Assembly (NCBI RefSeq): GCF_900070325.1
Contig: NZ_LN879430.1
Span: forward strand, 112,501-176,500
Direction: 5' to 3'
DNA from: Herbinix luporum
GTDB taxonomy: Bacteria > Bacillota > Clostridia > Lachnospirales > Lachnospiraceae
DNA length: 64,000 nucleotides
Shown: one piece after another, positions 39,916-48,929 of the stretch
How the letters are laid out: each line of letters starts with the position of its first letter
Position numbering within the stretch: the first letter of the stretch is position 1
Made by a program: the position numbers and the translations under genes
The notes under the pieces: model-generated
The model's input: only the letters and a program-made list of their open reading frames with translations
What the model was told of the DNA's origin: nothing
Database searches by the model: none

Positions 39916-40941
39916 TCATCTGCTTCTGACAGAATCTCTGATAATTAGGGATGGCTTTATGGTAAGACTTACTGCTTTTGCTCTGGGTTTCTTAATACGA
40001 TTAATAAGTACAAAACTGGCTTCCTTGCCCAAATCTTCTTTATGAGCATCAATTACTGTAAGTGCCGGTGTTGCATATTCGGCCAATATAGAATCCTCAT
40101 AACCGAGAACAGAAATATCATCCGGAATCCTAAGAGCCCGCTCATATAGAAAGCGGGAAGCCCCTGATGTAAGACCGTCGCTGCCGCCAAAGACTGCGTC
40201 AGGACGAAGGCCTTGCTCCCATAATGCTTGTAAAGCATTATATCCGCTTAATCCGGAATAACTATCACTGTAAATAATCTCCACCGACTTAGGATCGGCA
40301 TCTAAATCCCTCAGAGCCCTTTGTATACCGTCTACCTTTTTTAGAGAGTTACTGCTAGTGATCGGACCGTTAATGAAGGCAATTTTCTTATGGCCTTGTT
40401 CCAGCAAATATTTTGCACCCATATAGCCTACCTCTTCCGTATCTACTGAAATGGAATCAAAACCTTCATATTGACGACCGATTATCACAAAAGGAATTTT
40501 CATCTTTTGAAGTGTTTCTATGAAGTGATTGGTAAACAGTCCACCAATTAAAAACACACCATCAAGACGTCGATTTTTAATTAGTTCGGGCATTGAATTT
40601 TCGGTAACTGAGAAACGCTCTACCAAAAGAGAGTATTGGCTATCTGCAAGTCCGGCATAAATTCCGTTACTGGTATCATAGAGCAGGGTCTCACATATTG
40701 AAGTAAATGCATAAGGTTTTTGATTAATGTTAGATGTTAAAAATATTAATCCCAGAGTATGAGTGCGGTTGGTAGTTAATTCTCTAGCAGCAATATTGGG
40801 AGTGTATCCAAGTTTTTTAATGGCTTCCCGTACCTTATATTGTGTTTCCGGTTTTACTCTATCGGAATTATTGATAACTAAGGATACGGTACTTTTTGAT
40901 ACCCCAGCCTCTCTTGCTACATCTAAGATTGTTACTGCCAT
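39916..40941 (-). CDS. LacI-family transcriptional repressor
   Basis: A 341-residue regulator: N-terminal LacI helix-turn-helix TILDVAREAGVSKSTVSLVI and hinge helix AARELTTNRTHT, then a periplasmic-binding-like effector domain. ATG 40941 has GGGGGG just upstream; a 33-residue extension from 41040 would run through the promoter and operator. Three copies of a palindromic operator in the flanking regulatory regions suggest it controls itself, the divergent kinase unit and the FAD oxidoreductase/dehydrogenase pair. The effector is unknown, probably a sugar or polyol. Confidence 0.93.
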   Translation of the reverse strand: MAVTILDVAREAGVSKSTVSLVINNSDRVKPETQYKVREAIKKLGYTPNIAARELTTNRTHTLGLIFLTSNINQKPYAFTSICETLLYDTSNGIYAGLADSQYSLLVERFSVTENSMPELIKNRRLDGVFLIGGLFTNHFIETLQKMKIPFVIIGRQYEGFDSISVDTEEVGYMGAKYLLEQGHKKIAFINGPITSSNSLKKVDGIQRALRDLDADPKSVEIIYSDSYSGLSGYNALQALWEQGLRPDAVFGGSDGLTSGASRFLYERALRIPDDISVLGYEDSILAEYATPALTVIDAHKEDLGKEASFVLINRIKKPRAKAVSLTIKPSLIIRDSVRSR

Positions 40942-40986
40942 ACCACAACCCCCCTTTTTAATATAACATTGTAAAATAAAAGCAAA

Positions 40987-41040
40987 ATAAAACGTTCCAA
41001 ATGGTAATTTCATTATATATTTTGTTTTTGCAATTGTCAA
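40987..41040 (-). promoter_or_regulatory. Promoter of the lacI-type gene with operator site 2
   Basis: On the minus strand TTGACA (41040-41035) and TATAAT (41017-41012) are exactly 17 bp apart, a perfect consensus promoter. An operator copy (40987-41000, 11 of 14 matches to the palindrome, with one perfect half) lies just downstream of the -10, at the transcription start. Confidence 0.88.
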
Positions 41041-41140
41041 CAGCTAAAAACACTGGTTTTACCTAGCGATATAAATAAAAAAACGAGTATTTACATTAAG
41101 TAATTATACAAAAAGTCCAAATGTAAGATAAAATTTGCTG

Positions 41141-41188
41141 TTGACAAACCCCTATATGACAATTATAATTGTAATTGGCACGTTCCAA
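41141..41188 (+). promoter_or_regulatory. Consensus promoter with LacI-family operator site 3
   Basis: TTGACA (41141-41146) and TATAAT (41164-41169) are 17 bp apart, a perfect consensus. TTGGCACGTTCCAA (41175-41188) matches the operator at 13 of 14 positions and covers the expected transcription start. It drives the HAD remnant and the kinase behind it, and should be tightly repressed. Confidence 0.9.
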
Positions 41189-41209
41189 ATGTAAATTTTG
41201 CAGTAAAAT

Positions 41210-41575
41210 AAAACGACATTAATCGTACTCCTCTTTGCTGATATGAATGAACGCATGAGGGCAAGGGCGGACTTGGAGAGCTTGCCTTTTGTTGAAGTAA
41301 GCAGTTCTCTTGATAGAAACCTGGAACTAAACCGAAAGGGAGGCAATAAAGGGAATGGCTTAAAAGCATTGGCCAAATATCTAAATTTAAATATAAATCA
41401 AGTAATGGCCTTAGGTGATAGCGATAATGATATTACCATGATTGAAACAGCCGGCTTAGGTATTGCCATGGCTAATGCGGCTCCTGAAATTATTAAAGTT
41501 GCCGACGGGGTGACTGATAGTAATGATGAGGACGGAGTAGCACATGCCATCGAAAGATGGGTTTTAAATACATAA
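41210..41575 (+). pseudogene. C-terminal remnant of a Cof-type HAD phosphatase
   Basis: The open frame contains cap and C-terminal parts of a Cof-subfamily HAD enzyme: LPFVEVSSSLDRNLEL, then NKGNGLKALAKYL and the motif IV block ALGDSDNDITMIETAGLG. The N-terminal half with the nucleophile DxD motif (about 140-150 residues) is absent, and the homology starts before the first ATG (41243) without a ribosome binding site. It is a truncated gene between the promoter and the kinase, likely left by a deletion that moved the promoter closer. Confidence 0.82.
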
Positions 41576-41632
41576 TAAAAGATCTACTCTATATTGTAGG
41601 CAGGGAAATAAGTGTGAATGGAGTGAATATGC

Positions 41633-43246
41633 ATGGCTGATATTAATGTAATAAATGCAAGAAAAGAAGCTATTAAAGATGGGCGGACTATTTTAGGAAT
41701 AGAACTTGGTTCAACAAGGATAAAAACTGTATTGGTAGATGAAAATCATAAACCAATCGCCATAGGTAATTACGATTGGGAGAATAAATATATTGACAAT
41801 GTATGGACATATGATTTAGAGGATATCTGGAAAGGATTGCAAGGAAGCTACCGTGATATGGCAAATCAAGTAAAAAGCCGGTACGGCCTTGATATAACTA
41901 CTGTCGGTGCCATGGGCTTTAGTGCCATGATGCACGGCTATATGGCTTTTAATAAAGAGGGTAAGTTACTGGCTCCTTTTCGTACTTGGAGAAACACCAT
42001 AACCGGGCAAGCCTCCGATAAATTAACTGAACTTTTTCAGTATAATATTCCCCAAAGGTGGAGTGTTGCTCATCTGTATCAGGCAATTCTAAATGGAGAA
42101 GAACATGTCTCTGATATAGATTATCTGGTTACCCTATCAGGTTATATACACTGGAAAATGACCGGATGTAAGGTTCTAGGTATCGGTGATGCCTCCGGAA
42201 TGTTTCCTATAAATTTGCAAACCAAAGATTTTAATGAAAAAATGCTTACACAGTTTGATGAGCTGCTTGCCCAAGAAAATCTCCCTTGGAAGTTAAAAGA
42301 AATTTTACCTAAAGTTTTGGTTGCGGGTAAGGAGGCAGGAAGATTAACAGAGGAAGGTGCCAGACTTCTAGACCCTACAGGTAATTTAAAAGCAGGAATC
42401 CCCCTTTGTCCCCCTGAAGGAGATGCGGGAACCGGAATGACTGCAACTAATTGTGTGGCTAAAAGAACCTGTAATGTATCAGCCGGAACCAGTGTCTTTG
42501 CCATGGTGGTGCTAGAGGATGAGCTTTCCAAGGTACATAAGGAAATAGATCTTGTTATGACACCGGCAGGAGACCCTGTTGCCATGGCCCATAGCAACAA
42601 CTGTACCACGGATTTAGATGCCTGGGTTTCTTTATTTGGTGAATTTTTAGAGTCAATGGAAATTAAGCCGGATATATCTAAACTGTATTCGGTCTTGTAT
42701 AATAAGGCCCTTGAAGGGGATATAGACTGCGGAGGTCTACTTTCCTATGGTTATTATGCAGGGGAACATATTACTCATTTATCAGAAGGAAGACCCTTGT
42801 TTGTAAGGATGCCTGATTCTAATTTTAATTTAGCTAATTTTATGAGAGTTCATCTGTTTACGGCCTTGGGAGCTTTAAAGACCGGTATGGATATTCTATA
42901 TAAAGAAGAACAAGTTAAAGTGGACAGGGTACTGGGCCACGGAGGTTTATTTAAAACTAAGGGTGTAGGCCAAAGAATATTGGCAGCAGCTATGAATTCA
43001 CCGGTTACAGTTATGGAAACTGCCGGAGAAGGTGGAGCTTGGGGAATAGCTCTGCTGGCAGCTTATATGCTGTATAAGAAAAAAGATGAAACATTGGATA
43101 GCTACCTGGCTAACAAAGTATTTGCGGATGATTTAGGTATTACCATAAAGCCTGATAAAAATGATGTAGAAGGTTTCGAGCAGTTTATGAAAAGATATAC
43201 TAAGGGACTGGCTATTGAGCAGAAAGCCGTAGAAGTGCTTAGATAA
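41633..43246 (+). CDS. FGGY-family carbohydrate kinase, paralogue of the ara-operon kinase
   Basis: A 537-residue kinase that matches the one at 11573-13174 in long identical blocks, for example [33 protein letters not shown] and [12 protein letters not shown], and keeps the ATP-binding [12 protein letters not shown]. It should phosphorylate a ketopentose or a similar sugar. GGAGTGA lies 9 bases before ATG 41633. It is under LacI-type control rather than the arabinose regulator, so it may handle another substrate (for example one made by the adjacent oxidoreductase and dehydrogenase) or serve as a second ribulokinase. Confidence 0.85.
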   Translation: MADINVINARKEAIKDGRTILGIELGSTRIKTVLVDENHKPIAIGNYDWENKYIDNVWTYDLEDIWKGLQGSYRDMANQVKSRYGLDITTVGAMGFSAMMHGYMAFNKEGKLLAPFRTWRNTITGQASDKLTELFQYNIPQRWSVAHLYQAILNGEEHVSDIDYLVTLSGYIHWKMTGCKVLGIGDASGMFPINLQTKDFNEKMLTQFDELLAQENLPWKLKEILPKVLVAGKEAGRLTEEGARLLDPTGNLKAGIPLCPPEGDAGTGMTATNCVAKRTCNVSAGTSVFAMVVLEDELSKVHKEIDLVMTPAGDPVAMAHSNNCTTDLDAWVSLFGEFLESMEIKPDISKLYSVLYNKALEGDIDCGGLLSYGYYAGEHITHLSEGRPLFVRMPDSNFNLANFMRVHLFTALGALKTGMDILYKEEQVKVDRVLGHGGLFKTKGVGQRILAAAMNSPVTVMETAGEGGAWGIALLAAYMLYKKKDETLDSYLANKVFADDLGITIKPDKNDVEGFEQFMKRYTKGLAIEQKAVEVLR

Positions 43247-43270
43247 TAAAACAGATATTTATAAAGATAT

Positions 43271-43306
43271 AAAGGCTATTGTCATTAGTGGCAGTGGCCT
43301 TTTTAC
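43271..43306 (+). terminator. Terminator after the second kinase gene
   Basis: AAAGGC pairs with GCCTTT, with an inner imperfect stem, and TTTTT follows. Confidence 0.65.
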
Positions 43307-43407
43307 ATTATTTTAAATTAATCTTTAAATAGCGGACAATAAATGCTATAATATATAGACTAATAAGTTATAATAAGAGCTCTTTATTCAAAAAGGAGTA
43401 TAAATAT

Positions 43408-45468
43408 ATGGGTAAGAAATTAAGACTAAATAGTTCATTAAAAGGTTACCTGTTATGGCCGATTTATCTAACCGTGATTTTGTTATTTATGAACATAAGT
43501 ATATATGCCATTGACAAAAATGCCGGTTATGTTATGTCTGCCTTTATATTAGTTTATTTTTTATTGGCTCTTTCAGTATTTTATTTTAAGCGCCATCAGA
43601 TTAATACTGAGCTTGTCCGCTATGCCATGGATTTTGCACAGGTGCAAAAACGCCTCTTAAAAGAAATGGCAGTTCCTTATGCCCTACTTGATATTGATGG
43701 AAGACTTCAATGGGGTAATAATGAATTTATGGACTTGCTTGAGGGGAAGAAGGCTATTAATCGTTTTATCTCAAACATAATCCCTGAGATAACAGAGGAT
43801 ATTCTCCCTAAAGCAGAAAAAGATGAAATTTTAGATATAAATTTAAATAATCGAAGTTATAGGGTTGTGCTTCGTAAAGTTATAGCTCCCAGTTTTGACG
43901 AAGATGTTAACTGGAATTTTTCCGAACCTGAAAAGGCTTGGGATACAAATAATGCTCTAATTGCCATGTATTTGTTTGATGAGACAGAGATTATTGCTCT
44001 GAAGAAAGAAAATAAAGAGCAAAGATTGGTTGTAGGATTATTATATATTGATAATTATGATGAAGCCCTAGACAGTATCGATGAAGTAAGACGCTCCTTA
44101 CTTACTGCTTTGGTAGATAGAAAAATAAATAAATATATGCAGAACATAGATGCAGTTATAAAGAAGTTGGAAAAGGATAAGTTTATTTTTGTATTTAAGC
44201 AAAAATACTTATCTGTTTTACAGAATACAAAATTCTCCATTCTAGAAGAAGTCAGAAATGTAAATATAGGCAATGAGATGTCCGTTACTATAAGTATAGG
44301 ACTTGGAGTAAATGCTGACAGCTATATTACAGGATATGAATATGCCAGAGCTGCCATTGATCTTGCCCTAGGCAGAGGGGGCGACCAGGCTATTATTAAA
44401 GATGGGGATAAGATTTCCTACTATGGGGGCAAGAGTATTCAGGTTGAGAAAACCACCAGAGTTAAAGCCAGGGTTAAAGCCCATGCATTCCGTGAGTTTG
44501 TAGAGGGCAAGGATAAGATAGTTGTTATGGGACATGCTATTGGGGATGTGGATTCCTTTGGTGCAGCCATTGGCGTTTATAGGATTGGAAAGACATTTAA
44601 TAAAAAAGTCCATATAGTAATTAACGAGATAACAACTGCCCTAAGGCCTATGATTAATCGTTTTATAGATAATCCTGATTATGAGGATGATTTATTTATA
44701 CAAAATGAGCAGGCAAAAGAAGTTGTAGATGCCAATACATTACTTGTAATTGTGGATGTTAACCGTCCCAGTTTATTGGAATGTAAGGAACTGCTTCATT
44801 ATGCCAGAACTATTATTATATTTGACCACCATAGGCAGACTGATGAAGCTATTGATAATGCCGCTTTGTCCTATATAGAGCCTTATGCTTCTTCAACCTG
44901 TGAAATGATTGCTGAGATACTACAATATATCGGCGGCAATTTAAAATTACGGTCGGTAGAGGCTGATGCCCTTTATGCCGGTATAATGATTGATACTAAT
45001 AATTTCTTAACAAAAGCCGGAGTAAGAACCTTTGAAGCTGCCGCATATCTTAGAAGAAACGGAGCAGACGTAACCAGGCTTCGCAAAATATTTAGGAGTG
45101 ATTTCCTTGAATTTAAGATTAAGGCAGATGCCATCAGCAGCACAGAGGTTTATCTTGATTACTATGCCATAGCGGTTTGTGCCGGTGCAGATGTGGACAG
45201 CCCGACGGTCTTAGGGGCCCAGGTGGCCAATGACCTTTTAAATATTGCTAATATGAAAGCCTCTTTTGTTTTTACAGAATTCAACAACAAAATATATATC
45301 AGTGCCAGATCCATAGACGAAGTCAACGTCCAAGTTATTATGGAAAAATTAGGCGGTGGCGGCCATCTTAGTGTTGCAGGCAGTCAGTTGGAAAATTGCA
45401 CTATAGAAGAGGCAATAATTATGCTTAAGGAAGTCCTTGACACCATGGTGAAAGAGGGCGAAATTTGA
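43408..45468 (+). CDS. gdpP: Cyclic-di-AMP phosphodiesterase GdpP
   Basis: A 686-residue membrane protein of the GdpP/YybT type: two N-terminal membrane helices (about 12-65), a PAS-like region (about 75-165), a degenerate GGDEF domain (about 205-345) without the GGDEF motif, and a DHH/DHHA1 phosphodiesterase (about 365-680). The DHH part has GHAIGDVDSFGAA near 375 and FDHHRQ near 472, and GGGGHLSVAG near 650. It degrades the second messenger c-di-AMP. AAAGGAG precedes ATG 43408. It heads the conserved gdpP-rplI-dnaB cluster. Confidence 0.96.
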   Translation: MGKKLRLNSSLKGYLLWPIYLTVILLFMNISIYAIDKNAGYVMSAFILVYFLLALSVFYFKRHQINTELVRYAMDFAQVQKRLLKEMAVPYALLDIDGRLQWGNNEFMDLLEGKKAINRFISNIIPEITEDILPKAEKDEILDINLNNRSYRVVLRKVIAPSFDEDVNWNFSEPEKAWDTNNALIAMYLFDETEIIALKKENKEQRLVVGLLYIDNYDEALDSIDEVRRSLLTALVDRKINKYMQNIDAVIKKLEKDKFIFVFKQKYLSVLQNTKFSILEEVRNVNIGNEMSVTISIGLGVNADSYITGYEYARAAIDLALGRGGDQAIIKDGDKISYYGGKSIQVEKTTRVKARVKAHAFREFVEGKDKIVVMGHAIGDVDSFGAAIGVYRIGKTFNKKVHIVINEITTALRPMINRFIDNPDYEDDLFIQNEQAKEVVDANTLLVIVDVNRPSLLECKELLHYARTIIIFDHHRQTDEAIDNAALSYIEPYASSTCEMIAEILQYIGGNLKLRSVEADALYAGIMIDTNNFLTKAGVRTFEAAAYLRRNGADVTRLRKIFRSDFLEFKIKADAISSTEVYLDYYAIAVCAGADVDSPTVLGAQVANDLLNIANMKASFVFTEFNNKIYISARSIDEVNVQVIMEKLGGGGHLSVAGSQLENCTIEEAIIMLKEVLDTMVKEGEI

Positions 45469-45496
45469 TTATAGATTATTGAGAGGAGTTAGTTAA

Positions 45497-45943
45497 ATGG
45501 AAGTTATTTTAATTGAAGATGTTAAGAACCTAGGAAAAAAAGGTGATGTTGTTAAAGTTAGTGACGGTTATGCAAGAAATTTTATTTTACCAAAGAAGCT
45601 TGGTATAGAAGCAACAAAGCAAAATCTTCATGACTTAAAGTTACAAAAGCAGGCCGAGGAAAAAAGGCAGAAAGAGTTGTTAGAGGAAGCCAGACAATTG
45701 GCAAGTCAACTAGAGGCAGTTAAAGTTAATTTAACCTTAAAGGCCGGTGAGGGTGGAAAAACTTTCGGGTCAATTTCCACAAAGGAGATTGCAAATGCCT
45801 TAAATGAGCAGGCAGGCTTTAATTTGGACAGGAAGAAAATCCAACTTTCTGAACCTATTAAAAGTGCGGGAACATTTACTGTAGGAGTAAAATTACATCC
45901 AAAGGTTACTGCAAGTATTAAGGTTGTAGTCGAAGCAGTGTAA
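45497..45943 (+). CDS. rplI: 50S ribosomal protein L9
   Basis: A 148-residue L9 protein with the start MEVILIEDVKNLGKKGD and the motif VSDGYARNFILPKKLGIEAT, a long connecting helix and a C-terminal domain with GKTFGSISTKEIANAL. It binds 23S rRNA at the base of the L1 stalk. AGAGGAG precedes ATG 45497, 28 bases after gdpP, and dnaB follows after 21 bases. Confidence 0.97.
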   Translation: MEVILIEDVKNLGKKGDVVKVSDGYARNFILPKKLGIEATKQNLHDLKLQKQAEEKRQKELLEEARQLASQLEAVKVNLTLKAGEGGKTFGSISTKEIANALNEQAGFNLDRKKIQLSEPIKSAGTFTVGVKLHPKVTASIKVVVEAV

Positions 45944-45964
45944 CTTAACTAAGGGGGATTACCA

Positions 45965-47293
45965 ATGGATGAAGCTTTTATAAAAAAGATACTTCCCCAT
46001 AGTATGGAGGCTGAGCAGTCGGTCATCGGCTCCATGATTATGGACAAAGAGGCCATTACCTTAGCCTCAGAAATAATTAGCAGCAGCGATTTTTATGACC
46101 CACAGCTTGGCATACTGTTTGACACCATGCTGGAATTATTTAATGAAGGAAAACCGGTAGATTTGATTACTTTACAAAACAGGTTAAAGGAAATGGATGT
46201 TCCGCCACAGTTAAGCAGTTTGGAGTATATTAGAGATTTAGTATCCACGGTTCCCACCTCCGCTAATGTAAAGTATTATGCACAGATTGTCAAAGAAAAG
46301 GCAGTTCTTAGAAGGCTTATTAAGGTTGCGGAAGAAACTGCAAATGACTGCTATCTTGATAAAGAAAAACTGGATGTTATTCTTGAAAAAACAGAAAAAC
46401 AAGTATTTGACATTGTTCAAAATCGGGGAACAAAGGAATTTACCGATATTAAAGATGTTGTACTGCGTTCCATAGATAGTATTGAAGCAGCCTCTAAGAA
46501 TCAGGGAAGTGTTACCGGTATTGCTACAGGTTTTTATGACTTGGATTATAAAACAGCAGGACTGCAGCCTTCTGATTTAATCTTAATAGCGGCCAGACCC
46601 TCCATGGGTAAGACAGCTTTTGCTTTAAATATTGCCGAATATGTGGCTCTGCGTTCAAATATTACAACGGCTATTTTTAGCTTGGAAATGTCACAGGATC
46701 AATTGGTAAAGCGTTTGTTGGCTATGAATTCCAGGGTAGACTCCCAAAATATTAGGACAGGTAATTTGTCTGCAGATGAGTGGGCCAGCTTAATGGAAAG
46801 TGCTAGGATTATCGGTAATTCCGATCTAGTTATAGATGATACATCCGCTATTTCTGTAAGCGAGCTTAGGTCCAAATGCCGAAAGCTAAAACTAGAGAAA
46901 AATCTTGGCTTAGTTATCATTGACTATCTACAGTTAATGACCGGAAGTAAACGGTCTGAGTCAAGACAGCAGGAAATATCTGAAATATCCCGTTCATTAA
47001 AGTCTCTGGCAAGAGAGATTAATGTACCGGTTATTGCCCTATCTCAGTTAAGCCGTGCGGTTGAGCAGCGGCCAGATAAAAGACCTATGTTATCAGACTT
47101 AAGAGAATCCGGGGCTATCGAGCAAGATGCTGACGTTGTAATGTTTATTTATCGTGATGATTATTATAACCATGATACACAGGAGCCGGGGGTTTCAGAA
47201 ATTATAATAGGAAAACAGCGTAACGGTCCTACCGGAACTGTAAAACTGGCTTGGCAGTCACAATATACCAAGTTTGCTAATTTAGAAAGATAA
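45965..47293 (+). CDS. dnaB: Replicative DNA helicase
   Basis: A 442-residue hexameric helicase that unwinds DNA at the replication fork. The N-terminal primase-interacting domain starts with LPHSMEAEQSVIGSM; the RecA-like motor has Walker A AARPSMGKTA near residue 210, Walker B LGLVIIDYLQLM near 318, and the SQLSRAVEQRPDKRPMLSDL block near 360. AAGGGGG precedes ATG 45965. In Firmicutes nomenclature it is dnaC. No intein or insertion is present. Confidence 0.97.
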   Translation: MDEAFIKKILPHSMEAEQSVIGSMIMDKEAITLASEIISSSDFYDPQLGILFDTMLELFNEGKPVDLITLQNRLKEMDVPPQLSSLEYIRDLVSTVPTSANVKYYAQIVKEKAVLRRLIKVAEETANDCYLDKEKLDVILEKTEKQVFDIVQNRGTKEFTDIKDVVLRSIDSIEAASKNQGSVTGIATGFYDLDYKTAGLQPSDLILIAARPSMGKTAFALNIAEYVALRSNITTAIFSLEMSQDQLVKRLLAMNSRVDSQNIRTGNLSADEWASLMESARIIGNSDLVIDDTSAISVSELRSKCRKLKLEKNLGLVIIDYLQLMTGSKRSESRQQEISEISRSLKSLAREINVPVIALSQLSRAVEQRPDKRPMLSDLRESGAIEQDADVVMFIYRDDYYNHDTQEPGVSEIIIGKQRNGPTGTVKLAWQSQYTKFANLER

Positions 47294-47349
47294 CAATATG
47301 CTAGTATCCTACATATTGTGGAAGAAATTTAATTATTAATAACAGATTG

Positions 47350-47392
47350 TGTAGAAAAGGAGAGACTTTACAAAAGTGTCTCCTTTTTCTGT
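47350..47392 (+). terminator. Terminator after dnaB
   Basis: GAAAAGGAGAGACTT pairs imperfectly with AAGTGTCTCCTTTTTC and ends in a T-rich stretch. Confidence 0.8.
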
Positions 47393-47513
47393 CGATAAAA
47401 TAATATGGGAAAATAAGGAAGATATATTGCATTTGAAGTTTGCTATGTTATAATGTAGAAAGTGGAAAATAATTACAGTTTAAGAGGCTTAAAAATTATA
47501 TGGAGGATAATCA

Positions 47514-48191
47514 ATGGGAGATATCAGGTATATGATTTCAGAGGCTTCAAAAAGGGTCGGGGTAGAATCACATACATTACGGTATTGGGAGGAAGAATTA
47601 GATTTGCCTGTTAAAAGGAATGAGATGGGGCACAGGTATTATAAAGATTCTGATATTGAAATCTTAAAGAAGATAAAAATTTTAAAAGAACATGGCTATC
47701 AACTTAAAGCGATAAAAATGCTTCTGGCTAATCTAGAGCATTTAGAATCTCTTGATAATCAGACTATTGTAAAGCTTAAAGATGAACTAAATGGGAAGGT
47801 GATTGATATGTGGAAAGATGACAATAATCTTGAAGTTGAACAAGAAGAAGGGACAAGCATTGTTAGCAGTGAGGAAAATAATGAAATCAAGGCAGAAAAT
47901 CAAGATAAAATGCAACAGTTTAAGGCGATTATGAATCAGATTGTTATGTCTGCTTTAAAAGAAAACAATACCCAGCTATCAGAGGAAATCAGCACAAATG
48001 TAACAAGTAATGTTATTAAGGAAATGAATTATCTTATGAGGCTTCAAGAAGAAAGGGAAGAAGAAAGATATCGGAAATTTGATGCTACTTTAAGAGATTA
48101 TCAAAAAAGTAGAATGCAAATTGCAGCTACATATGAAGGCAGGAGAAGAAAGAAATCAAAATTTTTTAAAAAGAATAAGGTCTACATATAA
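47514..48191 (+). CDS. MerR-type DNA-binding protein with coiled coil and basic tail
   Basis: Residues 1-70 are a MerR-like winged helix (ISEASKRVGVESHTLRYWEE, then NEMGHRYYKDSDIEILKKI). The rest has an acidic linker, a helix-rich part (about 120-205) and a strongly basic tail GRRRKKSKFFKKNK. There is no ligand-binding domain as in drug sensors. The layout recalls RacA-like chromosome-organising proteins, but I see no sequence proof of that. TGGAGG precedes ATG 47514. It lies alone after dnaB. Confidence 0.75.
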   Translation: MGDIRYMISEASKRVGVESHTLRYWEEELDLPVKRNEMGHRYYKDSDIEILKKIKILKEHGYQLKAIKMLLANLEHLESLDNQTIVKLKDELNGKVIDMWKDDNNLEVEQEEGTSIVSSEENNEIKAENQDKMQQFKAIMNQIVMSALKENNTQLSEEISTNVTSNVIKEMNYLMRLQEEREEERYRKFDATLRDYQKSRMQIAATYEGRRRKKSKFFKKNKVYI

Positions 48192-48199
48192 AAATAAAT

Positions 48200-48257
48200 A
48201 AAGAAGAGGGCTTTGCATGCCCTAAGCATGTAGGCATTGCATAACTCTCTTCTTTTA
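48200..48257. terminator. Bidirectional terminator between the MerR-like gene and ferredoxin
   Basis: AAAGAAGAG and CTCTTCTTT form the outer stem, with T-rich sequence on the + side and TTTATTTTTAT on the minus side. Confidence 0.65.
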
Positions 48258-48285
48258 TGTACCATTGTACCTTTTTCTATGCTTA

Positions 48286-48453
48286 CTATGCTGAAATTGA
48301 ACCGGTAGGGCAGATGTCTACACATGCTCCGCAATCTACACATGTATCGGGATCAATTTCAAAATGGTTAGCACCTTCAGAAATTGCACTAGTAGGGCAC
48401 TGATCAGCGCAAGCACCGCAGCTAATGCACTCGTCATTAATTGTATGAGCCAT
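48286..48453 (-). CDS. Small 2[4Fe-4S] ferredoxin
   Basis: This short gene encodes 55 residues starting MAHTINDECISCGACADQCP. Two CxxCxxCxxxCP clusters (Cys 9, 12, 15, 19 and Cys 38, 41, 44, 48) bind two 4Fe-4S centres, the clostridial ferredoxin arrangement. It is a low-potential electron carrier for hydrogenase, pyruvate:ferredoxin oxidoreductase and similar enzymes. AGGAGGT lies about 10 bases before ATG 48453. It is monocistronic. Confidence 0.97.
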   Translation of the reverse strand: MAHTINDECISCGACADQCPTSAISEGANHFEIDPDTCVDCGACVDICPTGSISA

Positions 48454-48654
48454 TATACATTACCTCCTTAGTTATAGTTCTAACAATCTATTTAATTTTA
48501 ATATATGTATATAAAATATGCAAGAGGAAAAACATATAGAATATATTCTTGACGTATTAAATGGGATAGAATATAATGTTGCCTAGGCTACTAAATTCAA
48601 GCCCAATTTGGTTTATAATTATTTATAATATAACCACTATAAGGAGGTAATTAT

Positions 48655-48855
48655 ATGGCTACGATTACTAAGGATATGACAATTGCACAGGCAATTGCCA
48701 TGGATCAGAATATTATTCCTGTACTTCTTGATATCGGAATGCACTGTCTTGGTTGCCCTTCTGCACAGGGAGAGACCTTAGAGGAGGCTGCTATGGTGCA
48801 TGGAATAGATCCAGATGATCTTATGGAAAGAATCACTGCTGTAACAGGAGAATAA
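48655..48855 (+). CDS. DUF1858 domain protein
   Basis: A 66-residue protein matching the DUF1858 domain throughout: [15 protein letters not shown], then the CxxC motif in [19 protein letters not shown] and a final helix. The domain is thought to bind or carry a redox or metal group through the Cys pair, often next to ferredoxin-type proteins, as here (divergent ferredoxin 200 bases away). AAGGAGGT precedes ATG 48655. Function remains unknown. Confidence 0.9.
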   Translation: MATITKDMTIAQAIAMDQNIIPVLLDIGMHCLGCPSAQGETLEEAAMVHGIDPDDLMERITAVTGE

Positions 48856-48871
48856 TATAGCAATAATTCTA

Positions 48872-48904
48872 AAAAGGACATACCAAAGCGGTATGTCCTT
48901 TTAA
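48872..48904. terminator. Terminator between DUF1858 and mecA genes
   Basis: A perfect 13-bp stem AAAAGGACATACC/GGTATGTCCTTTT; convergent genes share it. Confidence 0.88.
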
Positions 48905-48929
48905 ATATTATGGCTTAATTATTTGACCT

